DNA of 64,000 bases from Paenibacillus massiliensis subsp. panacisoli DSM 21345 (GTDB taxonomy: Bacteria > Bacillota > Bacilli > Paenibacillales > Paenibacillaceae). Position numbers and translations under genes: made by a program. Under the pieces are notes generated by a model. That model did not search any database. It was not told the origin of the DNA and was given only the letters and a program-made list of their open reading frames with translations. Below are positions 1 to 8,250 of this stretch, piece by piece; position 1 is the stretch's first letter, and each line of letters starts with the position of its first letter. Location of the stretch: positions 1 through 64,000 of the forward strand of contig NZ_KE384534.1 in assembly GCF_000426545.1 (NCBI RefSeq), written 5' to 3'.

Positions 1-2
1 CG

Positions 3-118
3 TTTGGTGGCGATAGCGGAGGGGTTCCACACGTACCCATCCCGAACACGACCGTTAAGCCCTCCAGCGCCGATGGTACTTGGACCGAAGGGTCCTGGGA
101 GAGTAGGACGCCGCCAAG
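3..118 (+). rRNA. rrf: 5S ribosomal RNA
   Basis: The sequence is a recognisable Gram-positive 5S rRNA. It has the conserved CCATCCCGAACACG loop, the CCGATGGTACT segment, and ends that pair as helix I: 3-12 with 109-118, including two G-T wobbles. It is the last rRNA of what is presumably a 16S-23S-5S operon lying to the left of the window. The exact ends are judged from helix I. Confidence 0.95.
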
Positions 119-125
119 CACAAGA

Positions 126-156
126 ACCACTACCGATTTTCGGTGGTGGTTTTTTA
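126..156 (+). terminator. rRNA operon terminator
   Basis: A ten-pair stem (126-135 with 141-150, one wobble) and a five-base ATTTT loop are followed directly by a run of T. This is a strong intrinsic terminator eight bases after the 5S rRNA. From here to 325 no gene is seen. An 8-bp inverted repeat, GCAGCGAC/GTCGCTGC, lies at 205-212 and 243-250 and is of unknown meaning. Confidence 0.9.
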
Positions 157-325
157 TTTTATGTTTTGCTTTTATTGTATTTTTTACATGATAGAATATA
201 CACTGCAGCGACGCTCACGGTCCTCATGACTCGAATTGAGCAGTCGCTGCTTTTACAATGGACTCAGGATTTCATTAAGGCTTACTTATGTTCCAATACT
301 CCTGCTGTTATTAACAGTCTAGGCA

Positions 326-2005
326 CTAAGGTGCAATAAATCGACGATCCGCGAACGTCTGGGCATTACGAAGACTAGTCCATATTTCATCTCCGGCAGC
401 TCCAGTATACCAGTAAGCAAATCCCCCAATGCCTGCTTCTGTGCCTAGCATATACTTCAAGCTCAATGATCGGCTTTCTTCCAGCCACAGCTTATGCTTC
501 TGTGTCTTTACCATATAATCGCCCTGATACTGACCCAGAGCTTCATTCCAGTAGAGACGTCCTGTCATTAGTGGCAGGCGAAGTGTCTGCTCATTAAGGG
601 TAATGTCTGTAACGAAGGCAGTAGCTTGTGCAGGGGTTACCGCCCAGTCCCTTGTGTACAAAGGCAGGCCCAGAATGATTTGGTCTGTAGGAACTGATGC
701 AAGCAATCTCTCTAGCCCTTGACGAAGCCAAGGTAGTGATGAGACGGAGCCTGGATCGGCTCGTCCAGCCCAATGCTCATCATATCCCATTAAAATGATG
801 TAGTCCGTACTACTTCCCAGCGCTCTATAATCAAATGCAGCGGTCCATTCACTTCCCTGGTCAGGGGATACACATATGGCGAGGATTGCTCCTCGCTCGT
901 GGAGTTGAGCAGATAGGTTGCGAACAAATGCTGTTAGCTGCTGGCGATCCTCGGCATTCACATTTTCAAAATCCATAACGATCCCGTCTAATCCGTAAGC
1001 ATCGGCAGCGTCAGTAATCTGCTGAATCAGTGCTGCTACCTGGGAAGGACTATTTAATAGATCATGTGTGAGTGAAGCATCTGAATGATTACCGAGCATA
1101 GGCCAGAGCTGCTTATTGTGTTGGCTGGCCCAAGCAACCAAGTTAAGATCAGCGTGATTCGCTAGTTGCCCGTTCTTCTCTGTGTAGAACCAGCGTGGAG
1201 ATAATGTATTAATATTAGAGTTCATAACAGAGTGCTCATAAGCCTCCGTACTTTGGTTATACTGCCACCCTAGCTGAATAGGACTCGCACTATTACTCAC
1301 GGAAGTCGAATTGCTTGAGACAGTGGACATGACTCTCTCCAACAGCACTGCTGCTTCTTGACGTGTAAGGACAGCTTGTGGATAAAAATAACCATTGTGA
1401 CCTGTCATCCATTGACGACTGCTGACGCTACAGACGGCGTCCTGAGCCCATTTACTTATGTTCGTACCATCACGGTAATGAGGACAAATGTTAACGCTGG
1501 TAGGCCCAACCGTGGAGGCTGGAAGCAGCCTGTTTAAGATGACAGCGGCTTCTTGCCGACGTATAGGCTGTTGAGGGTAAAAGAAGGATGCACTGGCACC
1601 TTGAACAATGCCCAATTGTGCTGCCGCTTGTATTTGTGGATAGTACCAGGCACCTTGCCTAACGTCACGATACATGGGGACCGAAGCATGGACTCCTTGT
1701 AGCTGGAGGATCCGATTGATGATTGTCGTCCACTCCGCTCGTGTAACTGGGGCGTATGGTGAGAAGTGCTTGGCGTCGGTACCAGCCAGATAACCTTTTC
1801 TGTACATATTAATAATAGATTCTTTGGCATAGCTGGTGGAGATATCGTCAAAGGGCATGGTAATGGTTGCTGCCTCGTTTGAGTTATTAGAGCTGATATA
1901 TTGTGCCATGACTGGGCTCGATTCCCCAGAAGCCAGAGGCATAAGCAGTAGTGTACTTAACAGAAGCTTGCGGACCAAGCCGTTTCTAGTAATATATGAT
2001 TTCAT
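326..2005 (-). CDS. Exported SLH-domain protein with GH18 glycosidase domain
   Basis: A 559-residue exported protein. A cleavable signal peptide spans about residues 1-35 (KLLLSTLLLMPLASG core). Three S-layer homology repeats follow at about 45-235, each with the F-x-P / R-x-E pattern, and should hold the protein on the cell wall. The rest (about 245-559) is a glycoside hydrolase 18 barrel. The segment DGIVMDFENV near residues 340-349 is the catalytic strand; the acid Glu is kept but the fourth position is Val, as in the YaaH/YdhD spore-peptidoglycan branch rather than true chitinases (DxxDxDxE). An N-acetylglucosaminidase acting on cell wall or cortex is the likely role. The start has a ribosome site AAGAAGGG. 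It is a single gene, separated from degV. Confidence 0.88.
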   Translation of the reverse strand: MKSYITRNGLVRKLLLSTLLLMPLASGESSPVMAQYISSNNSNEAATITMPFDDISTSYAKESIINMYRKGYLAGTDAKHFSPYAPVTRAEWTTIINRILQLQGVHASVPMYRDVRQGAWYYPQIQAAAQLGIVQGASASFFYPQQPIRRQEAAVILNRLLPASTVGPTSVNICPHYRDGTNISKWAQDAVCSVSSRQWMTGHNGYFYPQAVLTRQEAAVLLERVMSTVSSNSTSVSNSASPIQLGWQYNQSTEAYEHSVMNSNINTLSPRWFYTEKNGQLANHADLNLVAWASQHNKQLWPMLGNHSDASLTHDLLNSPSQVAALIQQITDAADAYGLDGIVMDFENVNAEDRQQLTAFVRNLSAQLHERGAILAICVSPDQGSEWTAAFDYRALGSSTDYIILMGYDEHWAGRADPGSVSSLPWLRQGLERLLASVPTDQIILGLPLYTRDWAVTPAQATAFVTDITLNEQTLRLPLMTGRLYWNEALGQYQGDYMVKTQKHKLWLEESRSLSLKYMLGTEAGIGGFAYWYTGAAGDEIWTSLRNAQTFADRRFIAP

Positions 2006-2113
2006 GATATTCCCTTCTTAATATATTCTTCGGACCATCGTAACAAAAAAGAATGAAGCAGGCATTGCTCAATTGCTGGAAACCTTTAATAGGTAGGTAG
2101 CTTTAGATAAGCA

Positions 2114-2148
2114 ATTACTAATTAGTAATTAGTAGTTAGTAGTTAGTA
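2114..2148. repeat. Five 7-bp tandem repeats (RTTASTA)
   Basis: Five head-to-tail heptamers are visible: ATTACTA, ATTAGTA, ATTAGTA, GTTAGTA, GTTAGTA. They lie about 110 bases upstream of the SLH/GH18 gene start, in its probable promoter region. No other feature was seen in 2006-2190. Confidence 0.8.
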
Positions 2149-2190
2149 AGGCAGCGAGGCCCGAGAGAGTTCCCCAAGAACGACCGTAGA

Positions 2191-2220
2191 CAAAAAAATA
2201 CCCCGTAGTGACGGGGTATT
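2191..2220 (-). terminator. Terminator after degV
   Basis: A perfect ten-pair stem (2197-2206 with 2211-2220), a four-base loop, and a seven-T run when read on the minus strand. It lies about 55 bases past the stop of the DegV gene, so it closes that transcript. Confidence 0.9.
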
Positions 2221-2276
2221 GGTAATTCCAATGTTCTGTTTACAAAAGATTTTTACAAAATATTATATCAGCTGGT

Positions 2277-3128
2277 TCAGATTTGCTTGGCATAGAAGAT
2301 ACCGATGGTCTGAGGACCACAGTGACTAGATATAATACAGCCTGCTCTGGACATAGCCACCTCACGAGCTCCCGTCTGTTCCTTGAGAATCTGCTGAAGC
2401 CGGAGAGCGTCTTCTTCTGCCAGGGCATGTACGACAATGATTAAGTCATTATCCATGCGATCTTTTTGCGATAGCGCATTGTTAAGCATCTGGTCAATGG
2501 CCTTCTCACGCTTGCCACGTACCTTGTAGGCCGGTGTCATTTTACCATCAATGACCTTGATGACAGGTCTGATCTTGAGCAGGCTGCCGATCAGGTTCTG
2601 CATCCCGGAGCAACGCCCACCCTTGTACAAATATTCAAGCGTATCGATAACGAATTCAGCATCGACTTGTGGACGCACCAGTGTCAGAAGTTGAACAATT
2701 TCCTCCATGGTACGTCCTTCTTCGCGGGCTCGCGCTGCTTTCATCACTAGAAGCCCAATACCGCAGCATAGATTCAGGGAGTCAAAAACAGCGATACGTC
2801 CCTCTGCAAATTCGCCTGAGGCAATGACAGCATTTTGGTATGTAGATGAGAGCTCTGAGGACAGGCTGATATATAAGATGGACTGGCCCTGCTCTATGTA
2901 TGGGGTGAAGGCCTCAATGAAATCTGCTGGTGAGGGGGCTGCAGTCTTGGGAAGCTTCCCCTCGGCAGATACTCTCGCAAAGAGTTCGTCTGGGGTAATC
3001 TCCACCCCATCCTTTAGTGATTCGTCCCCGAACACCGTGTATAGCGGTACAATACTGATATCATACCGCTCGACCCATTCAAGTGGCAGGTCACTGGTGC
3101 TATCCACGAATAGTTTTATAGTCGACAT
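2277..3128 (-). CDS. DegV family protein (fatty-acid-binding)
   Basis: 283 residues, the normal length of DegV proteins. The N-terminal motif VDSTSDLP, the following IVPL and the C-terminal HCGPQTIGIFY segment are typical of the family. DegV/FakB proteins bind a fatty acid and present it to the kinase FakA for entry into phospholipid synthesis. No fakA is in the window. The gene has an AAGGAGG site about 13 bases before ATG. It lies downstream of the small membrane-protein gene on the same strand (gap 36 bases) and may be co-transcribed with it. Which fatty acid is bound cannot be read from the sequence. Confidence 0.88.
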   Translation of the reverse strand: MSTIKLFVDSTSDLPLEWVERYDISIVPLYTVFGDESLKDGVEITPDELFARVSAEGKLPKTAAPSPADFIEAFTPYIEQGQSILYISLSSELSSTYQNAVIASGEFAEGRIAVFDSLNLCCGIGLLVMKAARAREEGRTMEEIVQLLTLVRPQVDAEFVIDTLEYLYKGGRCSGMQNLIGSLLKIRPVIKVIDGKMTPAYKVRGKREKAIDQMLNNALSQKDRMDNDLIIVVHALAEEDALRLQQILKEQTGAREVAMSRAGCIISSHCGPQTIGIFYAKQI

Positions 3129-3164
3129 GAATTACAAATTCCTCCTTAACGATGTCGGTCCTTA

Positions 3165-3629
3165 CTAGGAACGACTGGACATAGCTGAATACATCTCCGT
3201 GCTGCCAGGTACCTGACTAAGACCAAACGTAATCAGTCCAACCAGCACAATTAAGATCAATACATTCAGAATCGTACCGAGAATGGCGAATATCTTCTTA
3301 CGCTTTTTCAGGACAAGTCCAACAATACCAAGGATGACTCCGACTACATTTAGAATAATGCACGCAAAAAAGAGTAGCACAAAGCCAAGAATCCCTGTCT
3401 GTACAAGACTTTCTTCTGTGATTGTACCATGCTGGAACAGATTGACGATATACATTGAGATTCCGATAAAGGAAGCGACAAACCCTGCAATCGTTAGGAT
3501 CGCAATAATAAATGAAGCTATGCCAGGTCCGGAATGCTTGATTCGTCCCTGCTTGCTATAATTATCATAGGCAGGGGAGTCCGAGCTAGAATGGTATTGT
3601 TGTGATGGCTCAATGGAATGCTGGTCCAT
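3165..3629 (-). CDS. Small multi-pass membrane protein, function unknown
   Basis: 154 residues from the ATG at 3629, chosen because AAGGAGAGG lies eight bases before it; the frame is open 17 codons further upstream without a ribosome site. A polar, Ser/Gln-rich N-terminus (about 35 residues) is followed by three hydrophobic segments: FIIAILTIAGFVASFIGI, then a long VLLFFACIILNVVGVILGIVGLVL, then IFAILGTILNVLILIVLVGL. The layout resembles DUF4190-type membrane proteins with a cytoplasmic tail, but I cannot place it in a family. It precedes degV by 36 bases on the same strand. Confidence 0.65.
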   Translation of the reverse strand: MDQHSIEPSQQYHSSSDSPAYDNYSKQGRIKHSGPGIASFIIAILTIAGFVASFIGISMYIVNLFQHGTITEESLVQTGILGFVLLFFACIILNVVGVILGIVGLVLKKRKKIFAILGTILNVLILIVLVGLITFGLSQVPGSTEMYSAMSSRS

Positions 3630-3832
3630 AGATTGATCCTCTCCTTCTAAGCTGATACAGCCACATTTTATTGTCTCCAATTATGAACGAAAATGCAAGA
3701 GATACACCTATCCTTACACGCTAAAATGCCTGGACGAATCAGCAGCAAGACATTATTTATAGTACAATAGTAGCTACAGCAACAGGTGAATATGCAATAA
3801 CATTACAATGTGATATGAGGAGATTATACGAG

Positions 3833-4213
3833 ATGCAGCGTAGATGGCTTATGATTGGTGCTTTATTGATGATGCTGGGTGTCGGGTTAGGTGCCTTTGG
3901 CGCGCATGCGCTTAAGCCCCTTATAGGAGTAGAAGCATTGTCTACCTATGAGACAGGTGTCAAATATCATCTGATTCATGCAGTTGGCTTGCTTGTTGTA
4001 GCTGTGATAATGGGACAGTGGGGTGAGTACGGGCTGTTGAAATGGTCGGCTCGATTGCTATTTGCAGGTATCGTCCTATTCTCAGGTAGCTTGTATCTCC
4101 TAAGCATTACTGGTGCTCGTGTATTTGGTCCCATTACCCCATTTGGTGGGGTATGCTTTGTAACGGGCTGGTTCCTGTTGTTCTGGGCGGCTCTGAAAAA
4201 ACAACAGGGCTAG
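3833..4213 (+). CDS. DUF423 family membrane protein (YwdK-like)
   Basis: 126 residues, almost entirely membrane-embedded, with about four hydrophobic segments. The motif LGAFGAHALK near the N-terminus and the YHLIHAVGLL segment are characteristic of DUF423 (B. subtilis YwdK). The function of the family is not established. The start at 3833 is preferred over an in-frame ATG at 3815 because the GAGGAG inside the longer frame is well placed as its ribosome site. It is a monocistronic gene, opposite in strand to the neighbours on both sides. Confidence 0.82.
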   Translation: MQRRWLMIGALLMMLGVGLGAFGAHALKPLIGVEALSTYETGVKYHLIHAVGLLVVAVIMGQWGEYGLLKWSARLLFAGIVLFSGSLYLLSITGARVFGPITPFGGVCFVTGWFLLFWAALKKQQG

Positions 4214-4346
4214 AAGGACAGCATCGATCAAGTGAGTTGAACCCAAGGAAAACAAATGGAAGCAAAGCTGGAATAGGAAGTTCGGAAGAGGATGCAGAGC
4301 ATTTAGCTGTAGAGAATTAAGTTGCAGAGAAATAATCGCGGAGTAT

Positions 4347-4406
4347 AAAAAAGCCTTACTGACATATGGGGATTGCGGAGATCCCGTGTGTCAGAAGGCT
4401 TTTTTG
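4347..4406. terminator. Bidirectional terminator
   Basis: AAAAAAGCCTT at 4347-4357 pairs with AAGGCTTTTTT at 4394-4405, with CTGACA/TGTCAG extending the stem. A-run and T-run on the two sides let it serve both the DUF423 gene and the minus-strand gene ending at 4448. Confidence 0.88.
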
Positions 4407-4447
4407 TTGATACGTAGTAAGGCAAACGCGACAAGGTTCAGATCAGC

Positions 4448-4993
4448 TTAAGTGCCGATGATTTCATCAATTTCGTTAAGCTTGAAGGAATAGACCTGCT
4501 TCTCGTCAACATGGTATACGCTGACCAAGCTCTGTTCCTTGTCCAGATTAAGAATTCGACATGGGATACTACGCTGGCCACCGTATCGGTTCACAACGAG
4601 TCGAACCAACGAGTTCTTCTGAATGTATGAGTGGATCATTTCATGCATGAAGGACTGATGACTTTGAGCCGATTGGGCAGGTTCGTCATCGGTATTGTTT
4701 TTGATGGTGGCATCGGACTTTTGCGGTTTCTTTTGACCACGAACCAAGGTTGGTGAAGTTGACTTTTTCTCTGAAAGGGACTTTTTCTTAAGGTACAAAG
4801 CCGCTTCAATCAGATTACCAAGCTCGATCCCCGAATGAACACGGAAATCAGCGACTTGATTATTAGTGTTGAATATTTCCAGAAGGGACTGAAAAGCGAC
4901 AGCATTCGACTTACCCTGAACTAACACATCTACATTAAACAAAAAACTTGATTGATCATTACCAGCTTGATCATTAGGTGGTACGTTACTCAT
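4448..4993 (-). CDS. Conserved hypothetical protein
   Basis: 181 residues from the ATG at 4993, which has GGAGGAATT directly before it; the open frame starts eight codons earlier. There is no signal peptide or membrane segment. An N-terminal alpha/beta-looking region (FLFNVDVLVQG to LIEAALYLKKK) is joined by a Lys/Ser/Asp-rich linker (about 78-110) to a C-terminal beta-rich part (LVRLVVNRYGGQRSIPCRIL, then VYHVDEKQVYSFKLNEID). The last part reads like a small five-strand barrel of the Sm or SH3 sort, but that is a guess. I do not recognise the family, and the neighbours give no clue. Confidence 0.6.
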   Translation of the reverse strand: MSNVPPNDQAGNDQSSFLFNVDVLVQGKSNAVAFQSLLEIFNTNNQVADFRVHSGIELGNLIEAALYLKKKSLSEKKSTSPTLVRGQKKPQKSDATIKNNTDDEPAQSAQSHQSFMHEMIHSYIQKNSLVRLVVNRYGGQRSIPCRILNLDKEQSLVSVYHVDEKQVYSFKLNEIDEIIGT

Positions 4994-5185
4994 AATTCCT
5001 CCAGCCCCTGATTCCATTTAAAATCTACTGAATCCCAATATAACACTAATCGTTCAATCAGAACAGACCATTAATATTAAAATTTGTACCAAATTCAGGA
5101 GATCGCTTGCCCAATGTCCACACCTTGCTTATCGTGATGCATACACTGGTTCAGATGGCAGATCGAAGGAGGTGTTCAGAGCAGT

Positions 5186-5488
5186 ATGATTCGTATGGAA
5201 CCAATACAGATAGGTGAACACACGCTCATCGGTGTCGAGGTCAAGCTCCCAAAAACTACACTGCTAACGATCTCTACTTCCCGCGGATATATTATGTGCG
5301 GTGCTCTTGATGTTGGGCTGCTAAATGAGCGATTGGCTAACCGACAGATTATTGCGGGCAGAGCCGTTGGAGTGCGCACACTCCAGGAACTACTTGATGC
5401 TCCGCTCGAATCTGTTACCTTGGAAGCTGAAAAAATAGGCGTACAAGTAGGAATGAGAGGTTACGAGGCTATTGTAAAAATGGTATGA
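5186..5488 (+). CDS. yunC: DUF1805 family protein (YunC-like)
   Basis: 100 residues. The central segment STSRGYIMCGALDVGLLNER is the hallmark of DUF1805, represented by B. subtilis YunC; the biochemical role is unknown. The ATG follows AAGGAGGTG by 11 bases. In B. subtilis yunC is next to yunD; here a yunD-like gene sits about 12 kb away at 17364, so the old neighbourhood is partly kept. The gene ends before a clear terminator at 5554. Confidence 0.82.
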   Translation: MIRMEPIQIGEHTLIGVEVKLPKTTLLTISTSRGYIMCGALDVGLLNERLANRQIIAGRAVGVRTLQELLDAPLESVTLEAEKIGVQVGMRGYEAIVKMV

Positions 5489-5553
5489 GTCCACACTCGT
5501 CTCAACTTCTCGGCGCAATTGTCATGCAAGCTCATGGACTAGGACGATCATAA

Positions 5554-5590
5554 AAGCGCGAGCTACACTTCAGGCTGGCTCGCGCTTCTT
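5554..5590. terminator. Bidirectional terminator between yunC and mtnA
   Basis: AGCGCGAGC (5555-5563) pairs perfectly with GCTCGCGCT (5578-5586). The side bases are AAAA and TTCTT, so it can end the convergent yunC and mtnKA transcripts. Confidence 0.85.
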
Positions 5591-5625
5591 GCTTGACATA
5601 TTATTTTACAGCAGGATTGTAATCC

Positions 5626-6741
5626 CTAATCTTGAAATAGCTTGGCAAGATTCTCCTTGAAAGGAGCTCTGACAATCCCTTTCTCGGTAATAATCGCTGT
5701 TACATACTCGTGAGGAGTAATGTCGAAGGCCGGATTATAGACTTTGACTCCCGCAGGGGCTGTATTTTTGCCGAAGCCTGCTGTGACCTCCTCAGCCGAC
5801 CTCTCCTCAATTGGAATATCTGCTCCAGTAGCTGTGTTAAGATCAATGGTGGAGAGCGGAGAGGCGACATAGAAAGGAATTCCGTGAGCTTTGGCGAGTA
5901 CCGCAACGCTATAGGTGCCGATTTTGTTGGCCACATCGCCGTTAGCTGCTACACGGTCTGTACCTACGATTACAGCCTGAATCCATCCTTTGGACATAAC
6001 CATGCCTGCCATATTGTCACATAGAAGCGTAACATCAATACCAGCCTGCTGCAGCTCGAAGGCAGTCAGACGAGCCCCTTGGAGTACTGGGCGTGTCTCA
6101 TCAGCGAACACCTTAAGGTGTATCCCTTGCTCATGCGCCAGATACATGGGGGCGAGGGCGGTACCATATTTGGCTGTTGCTAGTCCACCCGCATTACAAT
6201 GCGTAAGTACCCCCATGCCGTCCTCGAATAGTGGCAATGCATGCTCACCAATGCTGCGACATACCTGCTCGTCCTCTTGTTGAATGAGGATGGCTTCTTG
6301 CTCTAGCCCATTATTCCAGCTATGAATATCACCACTCACGACCAGTTCGCGTGCACGTTGCTTCATACGGTCGAGTGCCCAGAATAAATTGACTGCGGTA
6401 GGTCTGGACGTCGCCAGATAGCTACTGACCGTCTCGACCTGCTGGAGCCAACCAGCTGCATCCGCAGCGTCAGTCTTGCGAGCGCCAAGCACTACTCCGT
6501 ACGCCGCAGCCATTCCGATGGCTGGAGCGCCTCTGACCTTCATGGCATGGATTCCTTCCCACACCTCCTCAGGTGTGTAGAGGTCCAGCATGACAATGGA
6601 TTCTGGCAGTAGACGCTGATCCAGCATGGAGAGGTGATTCCCTTTCCATATCAAAGATACAGGTGCCTCAGTAGAAGATGGAGCAGTTAACGGTTCAGTC
6701 TGTTGCTTGCTAGGTTGTTCAGTAGGTTCATACGATGTCAT
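5626..6741 (-). CDS. mtnA: Methylthioribose-1-phosphate isomerase
   Basis: Cytoplasmic enzyme of the methionine salvage pathway; it converts 5-methylthioribose 1-phosphate to 5-methylthioribulose 1-phosphate. 371 residues, slightly long because of an N-terminal Pro/Thr/Ser-rich extension of about 25 residues before the conserved part. Family motifs seen are GAPAIGMAAAYG, LTHCNAGGLAT (catalytic Cys), and VTLLCDNMAG with the catalytic Asp. The ATG overlaps the mtnK stop by four bases (ATGA) and has AAGGAG inside the end of mtnK, so the two are translationally coupled. Later pathway genes (mtnBDWX) are not in the window. Confidence 0.95.
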   Translation of the reverse strand: MTSYEPTEQPSKQQTEPLTAPSSTEAPVSLIWKGNHLSMLDQRLLPESIVMLDLYTPEEVWEGIHAMKVRGAPAIGMAAAYGVVLGARKTDAADAAGWLQQVETVSSYLATSRPTAVNLFWALDRMKQRARELVVSGDIHSWNNGLEQEAILIQQEDEQVCRSIGEHALPLFEDGMGVLTHCNAGGLATAKYGTALAPMYLAHEQGIHLKVFADETRPVLQGARLTAFELQQAGIDVTLLCDNMAGMVMSKGWIQAVIVGTDRVAANGDVANKIGTYSVAVLAKAHGIPFYVASPLSTIDLNTATGADIPIEERSAEEVTAGFGKNTAPAGVKVYNPAFDITPHEYVTAIITEKGIVRAPFKENLAKLFQD

Positions 6742-7964
6742 AAGGATTCTCCTTTATCAGCAGCAGCAGTCAATACAATATCCTTGAGCTCCTCAATGGA
6801 TTGTACGCTGCGGCTTCGTTTGACCAAGGCTTTTCCGATGGCGAGAGCCAAGCGCTCGGCTCGTTCTTTGAGTACAGGATCAGCGATAGTATCAATATCA
6901 GCTACATGGGACAGGCCCACGATACGACGAATCATTTTACAGCCTGCAAAGCCGAACGAATCCTGCAGCAGTCGGGTGATATAAAAATCTTGATAACCTG
7001 GACTTGCAGCTAGTGGGTCCTTCAGAGCTTCGCTGCTCCATAGTTTACGGAATTCTTGTTCAAATTGTTCCCATACGTTCGTGGCGGTCTCCAGTAACCA
7101 GCGCTGCTGCTCCAGACGCGCGGAGGTATCCGCAATCCAGCCCATCTGTCCTGCCAGATTCAACAGAAGATTGGATATTACGGCTCCGACATCAAAGCCC
7201 ATCGGTCCATAATAGGCAAATTCCGGGTCAATGACCTTGGTGGACTTGGCTGTCACGAAGATACTGCCAGTATGCAGATCACCATGAAGCAGTGATTCTG
7301 CATGAGTAAGGAACTTCTCTCTTAGGAGGGCAACCTCCAGGTGGAGCTGACCATCCATACGCAGCGCTTCCGCCTCATCTTCAATTGAAGGAGAGTAGCT
7401 GTTATTATCCGAAAATCTATAGGGGTCGTCAAAAATCAGATCCTCAGTAATCTTGCACTGATCGGGATTGATAAAGGAACCGACCTTGTTCTTCTTCTCA
7501 ATTGGTCCTAGTGCAAGATCCGAATTCAGGAATAATGTTCTAGCCATGAACTGACCGATGTGTTCAGCAAACTCCGGGAACCTCTGGCCTTCAATCAAGG
7601 CCTTGCGCATAATAGTATATCCGCTCAGGTCCTCCATGATCGTCAAGGCAAGCTCATCATTATAGTTATATACCTCAGGAACGAGTCCCGGACAGAGGCG
7701 ATGCTGCTCCTGCAGTGCCTGCCGCTCAATGCGTGCCCGGTCGAGCGATAGTGGCCACGACTCACCAACGACCTTCGCATAAGGAAGGGCTTGCTTGACA
7801 ATAATACTTTTGCCTGAGGAAGCATCTTGTATATGGAACACCAGATTCAGGTTCCCGTCGCCGATCTCCTGGCAATTTAGCTCTGCGGAGCTAGAAAAAA
7901 AATCGGGAATGTCACGGACCAGCTCGATGACCTCAGCTGGAGTTAACGGATGATATTGGGACAA
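6738..7964 (-). CDS. mtnK: 5-methylthioribose kinase
   Basis: Phosphorylates 5-methylthioribose with ATP, the step before MtnA. 408 residues, the usual length. It has an aminoglycoside-kinase-like fold, shown by LLHGDLHTGSIFV (Brenner-like catalytic loop) and VIDPEFAYYGPMGFD (metal-binding loop). The start is TTG at 7964 with GGAGG nine bases upstream; no ATG is well placed. First gene of the mtnKA pair. B. subtilis mtnKA is preceded by a SAM-I riboswitch; no S-box consensus is recognisable here, but a different structured stretch lies at 8114-8188. Confidence 0.95.
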   Translation of the reverse strand: MSQYHPLTPAEVIELVRDIPDFFSSSAELNCQEIGDGNLNLVFHIQDASSGKSIIVKQALPYAKVVGESWPLSLDRARIERQALQEQHRLCPGLVPEVYNYNDELALTIMEDLSGYTIMRKALIEGQRFPEFAEHIGQFMARTLFLNSDLALGPIEKKNKVGSFINPDQCKITEDLIFDDPYRFSDNNSYSPSIEDEAEALRMDGQLHLEVALLREKFLTHAESLLHGDLHTGSIFVTAKSTKVIDPEFAYYGPMGFDVGAVISNLLLNLAGQMGWIADTSARLEQQRWLLETATNVWEQFEQEFRKLWSSEALKDPLAASPGYQDFYITRLLQDSFGFAGCKMIRRIVGLSHVADIDTIADPVLKERAERLALAIGKALVKRSRSVQSIEELKDIVLTAAADKGESL

Positions 7965-8113
7965 GGATGTGCACCTCCAATGGATCTAAAGCCAACTGCT
8001 TCACTTGGTTTAGAACAGTATACTCAAAAACATCTTAGATTTGTATCTTTTTTTGAATCGTGCACGTTTTTTGAAGATTACCGCTTCAACGACGTTTCAA
8101 TTCATAAGAGATT

Positions 8114-8188
8114 GGGTAAATGACTATTAGACGTCAGGCCGGTGATGAGCAGGTGCCAGCTGGCGTTTGCCTGTGTCATCACTTACCC
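8114..8188 (-). promoter_or_regulatory. Candidate structured leader or operator between mtnK and dps
   Basis: Two mutually exclusive stems can form. The outer pairs 8114-8123 with 8179-8188 over ten positions; read on the minus strand the only imperfect pair is G-U, while on the plus strand it is an A-C mismatch. The inner pairs GTGATGA (8142-8148) with TCATCAC (8176-8182). The palindrome GCCAGCTGGC and further CAGG/CCTG pairing lie inside. The better minus-strand pairing points to the mtnK leader, about 150 bases before its start. No known riboswitch consensus was recognised. It could also be a protein-binding palindrome. Confidence 0.35.
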
Positions 8189-8216
8189 ACACATCAAAGG
8201 TGGCAAAGGATATAGC

Positions 8217-8230
8217 AATATAACTATATT
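8217..8230 (+). promoter_or_regulatory. Small palindrome before dps
   Basis: AATATA-AC-TATATT is a perfect 6-2-6 inverted repeat just upstream of the dps ribosome site. It could be an operator; it does not match the PerR or Fur consensus well. Confidence 0.25.
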
Positions 8231-8250
8231 TAAAAAGGAAGGGATACAAC

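Noticed and set aside
205..250. 8-bp inverted repeat after the rRNA terminator as a second terminator
   Set aside because: The 30-base loop is long and only TTTT follows; too weak to list as a terminator.
4..339. 111-codon open frame across the 5S rRNA
   Set aside because: It translates the rRNA and its terminator; no ribosome site and no protein-like sequence.
7965..8250. SAM-I (S-box) riboswitch before mtnK
   Set aside because: The S-box core (AGAG...GGAGGGA...) is not present on the minus strand and no terminator precedes mtnK; only the unrelated structure at 8114-8188 was found.
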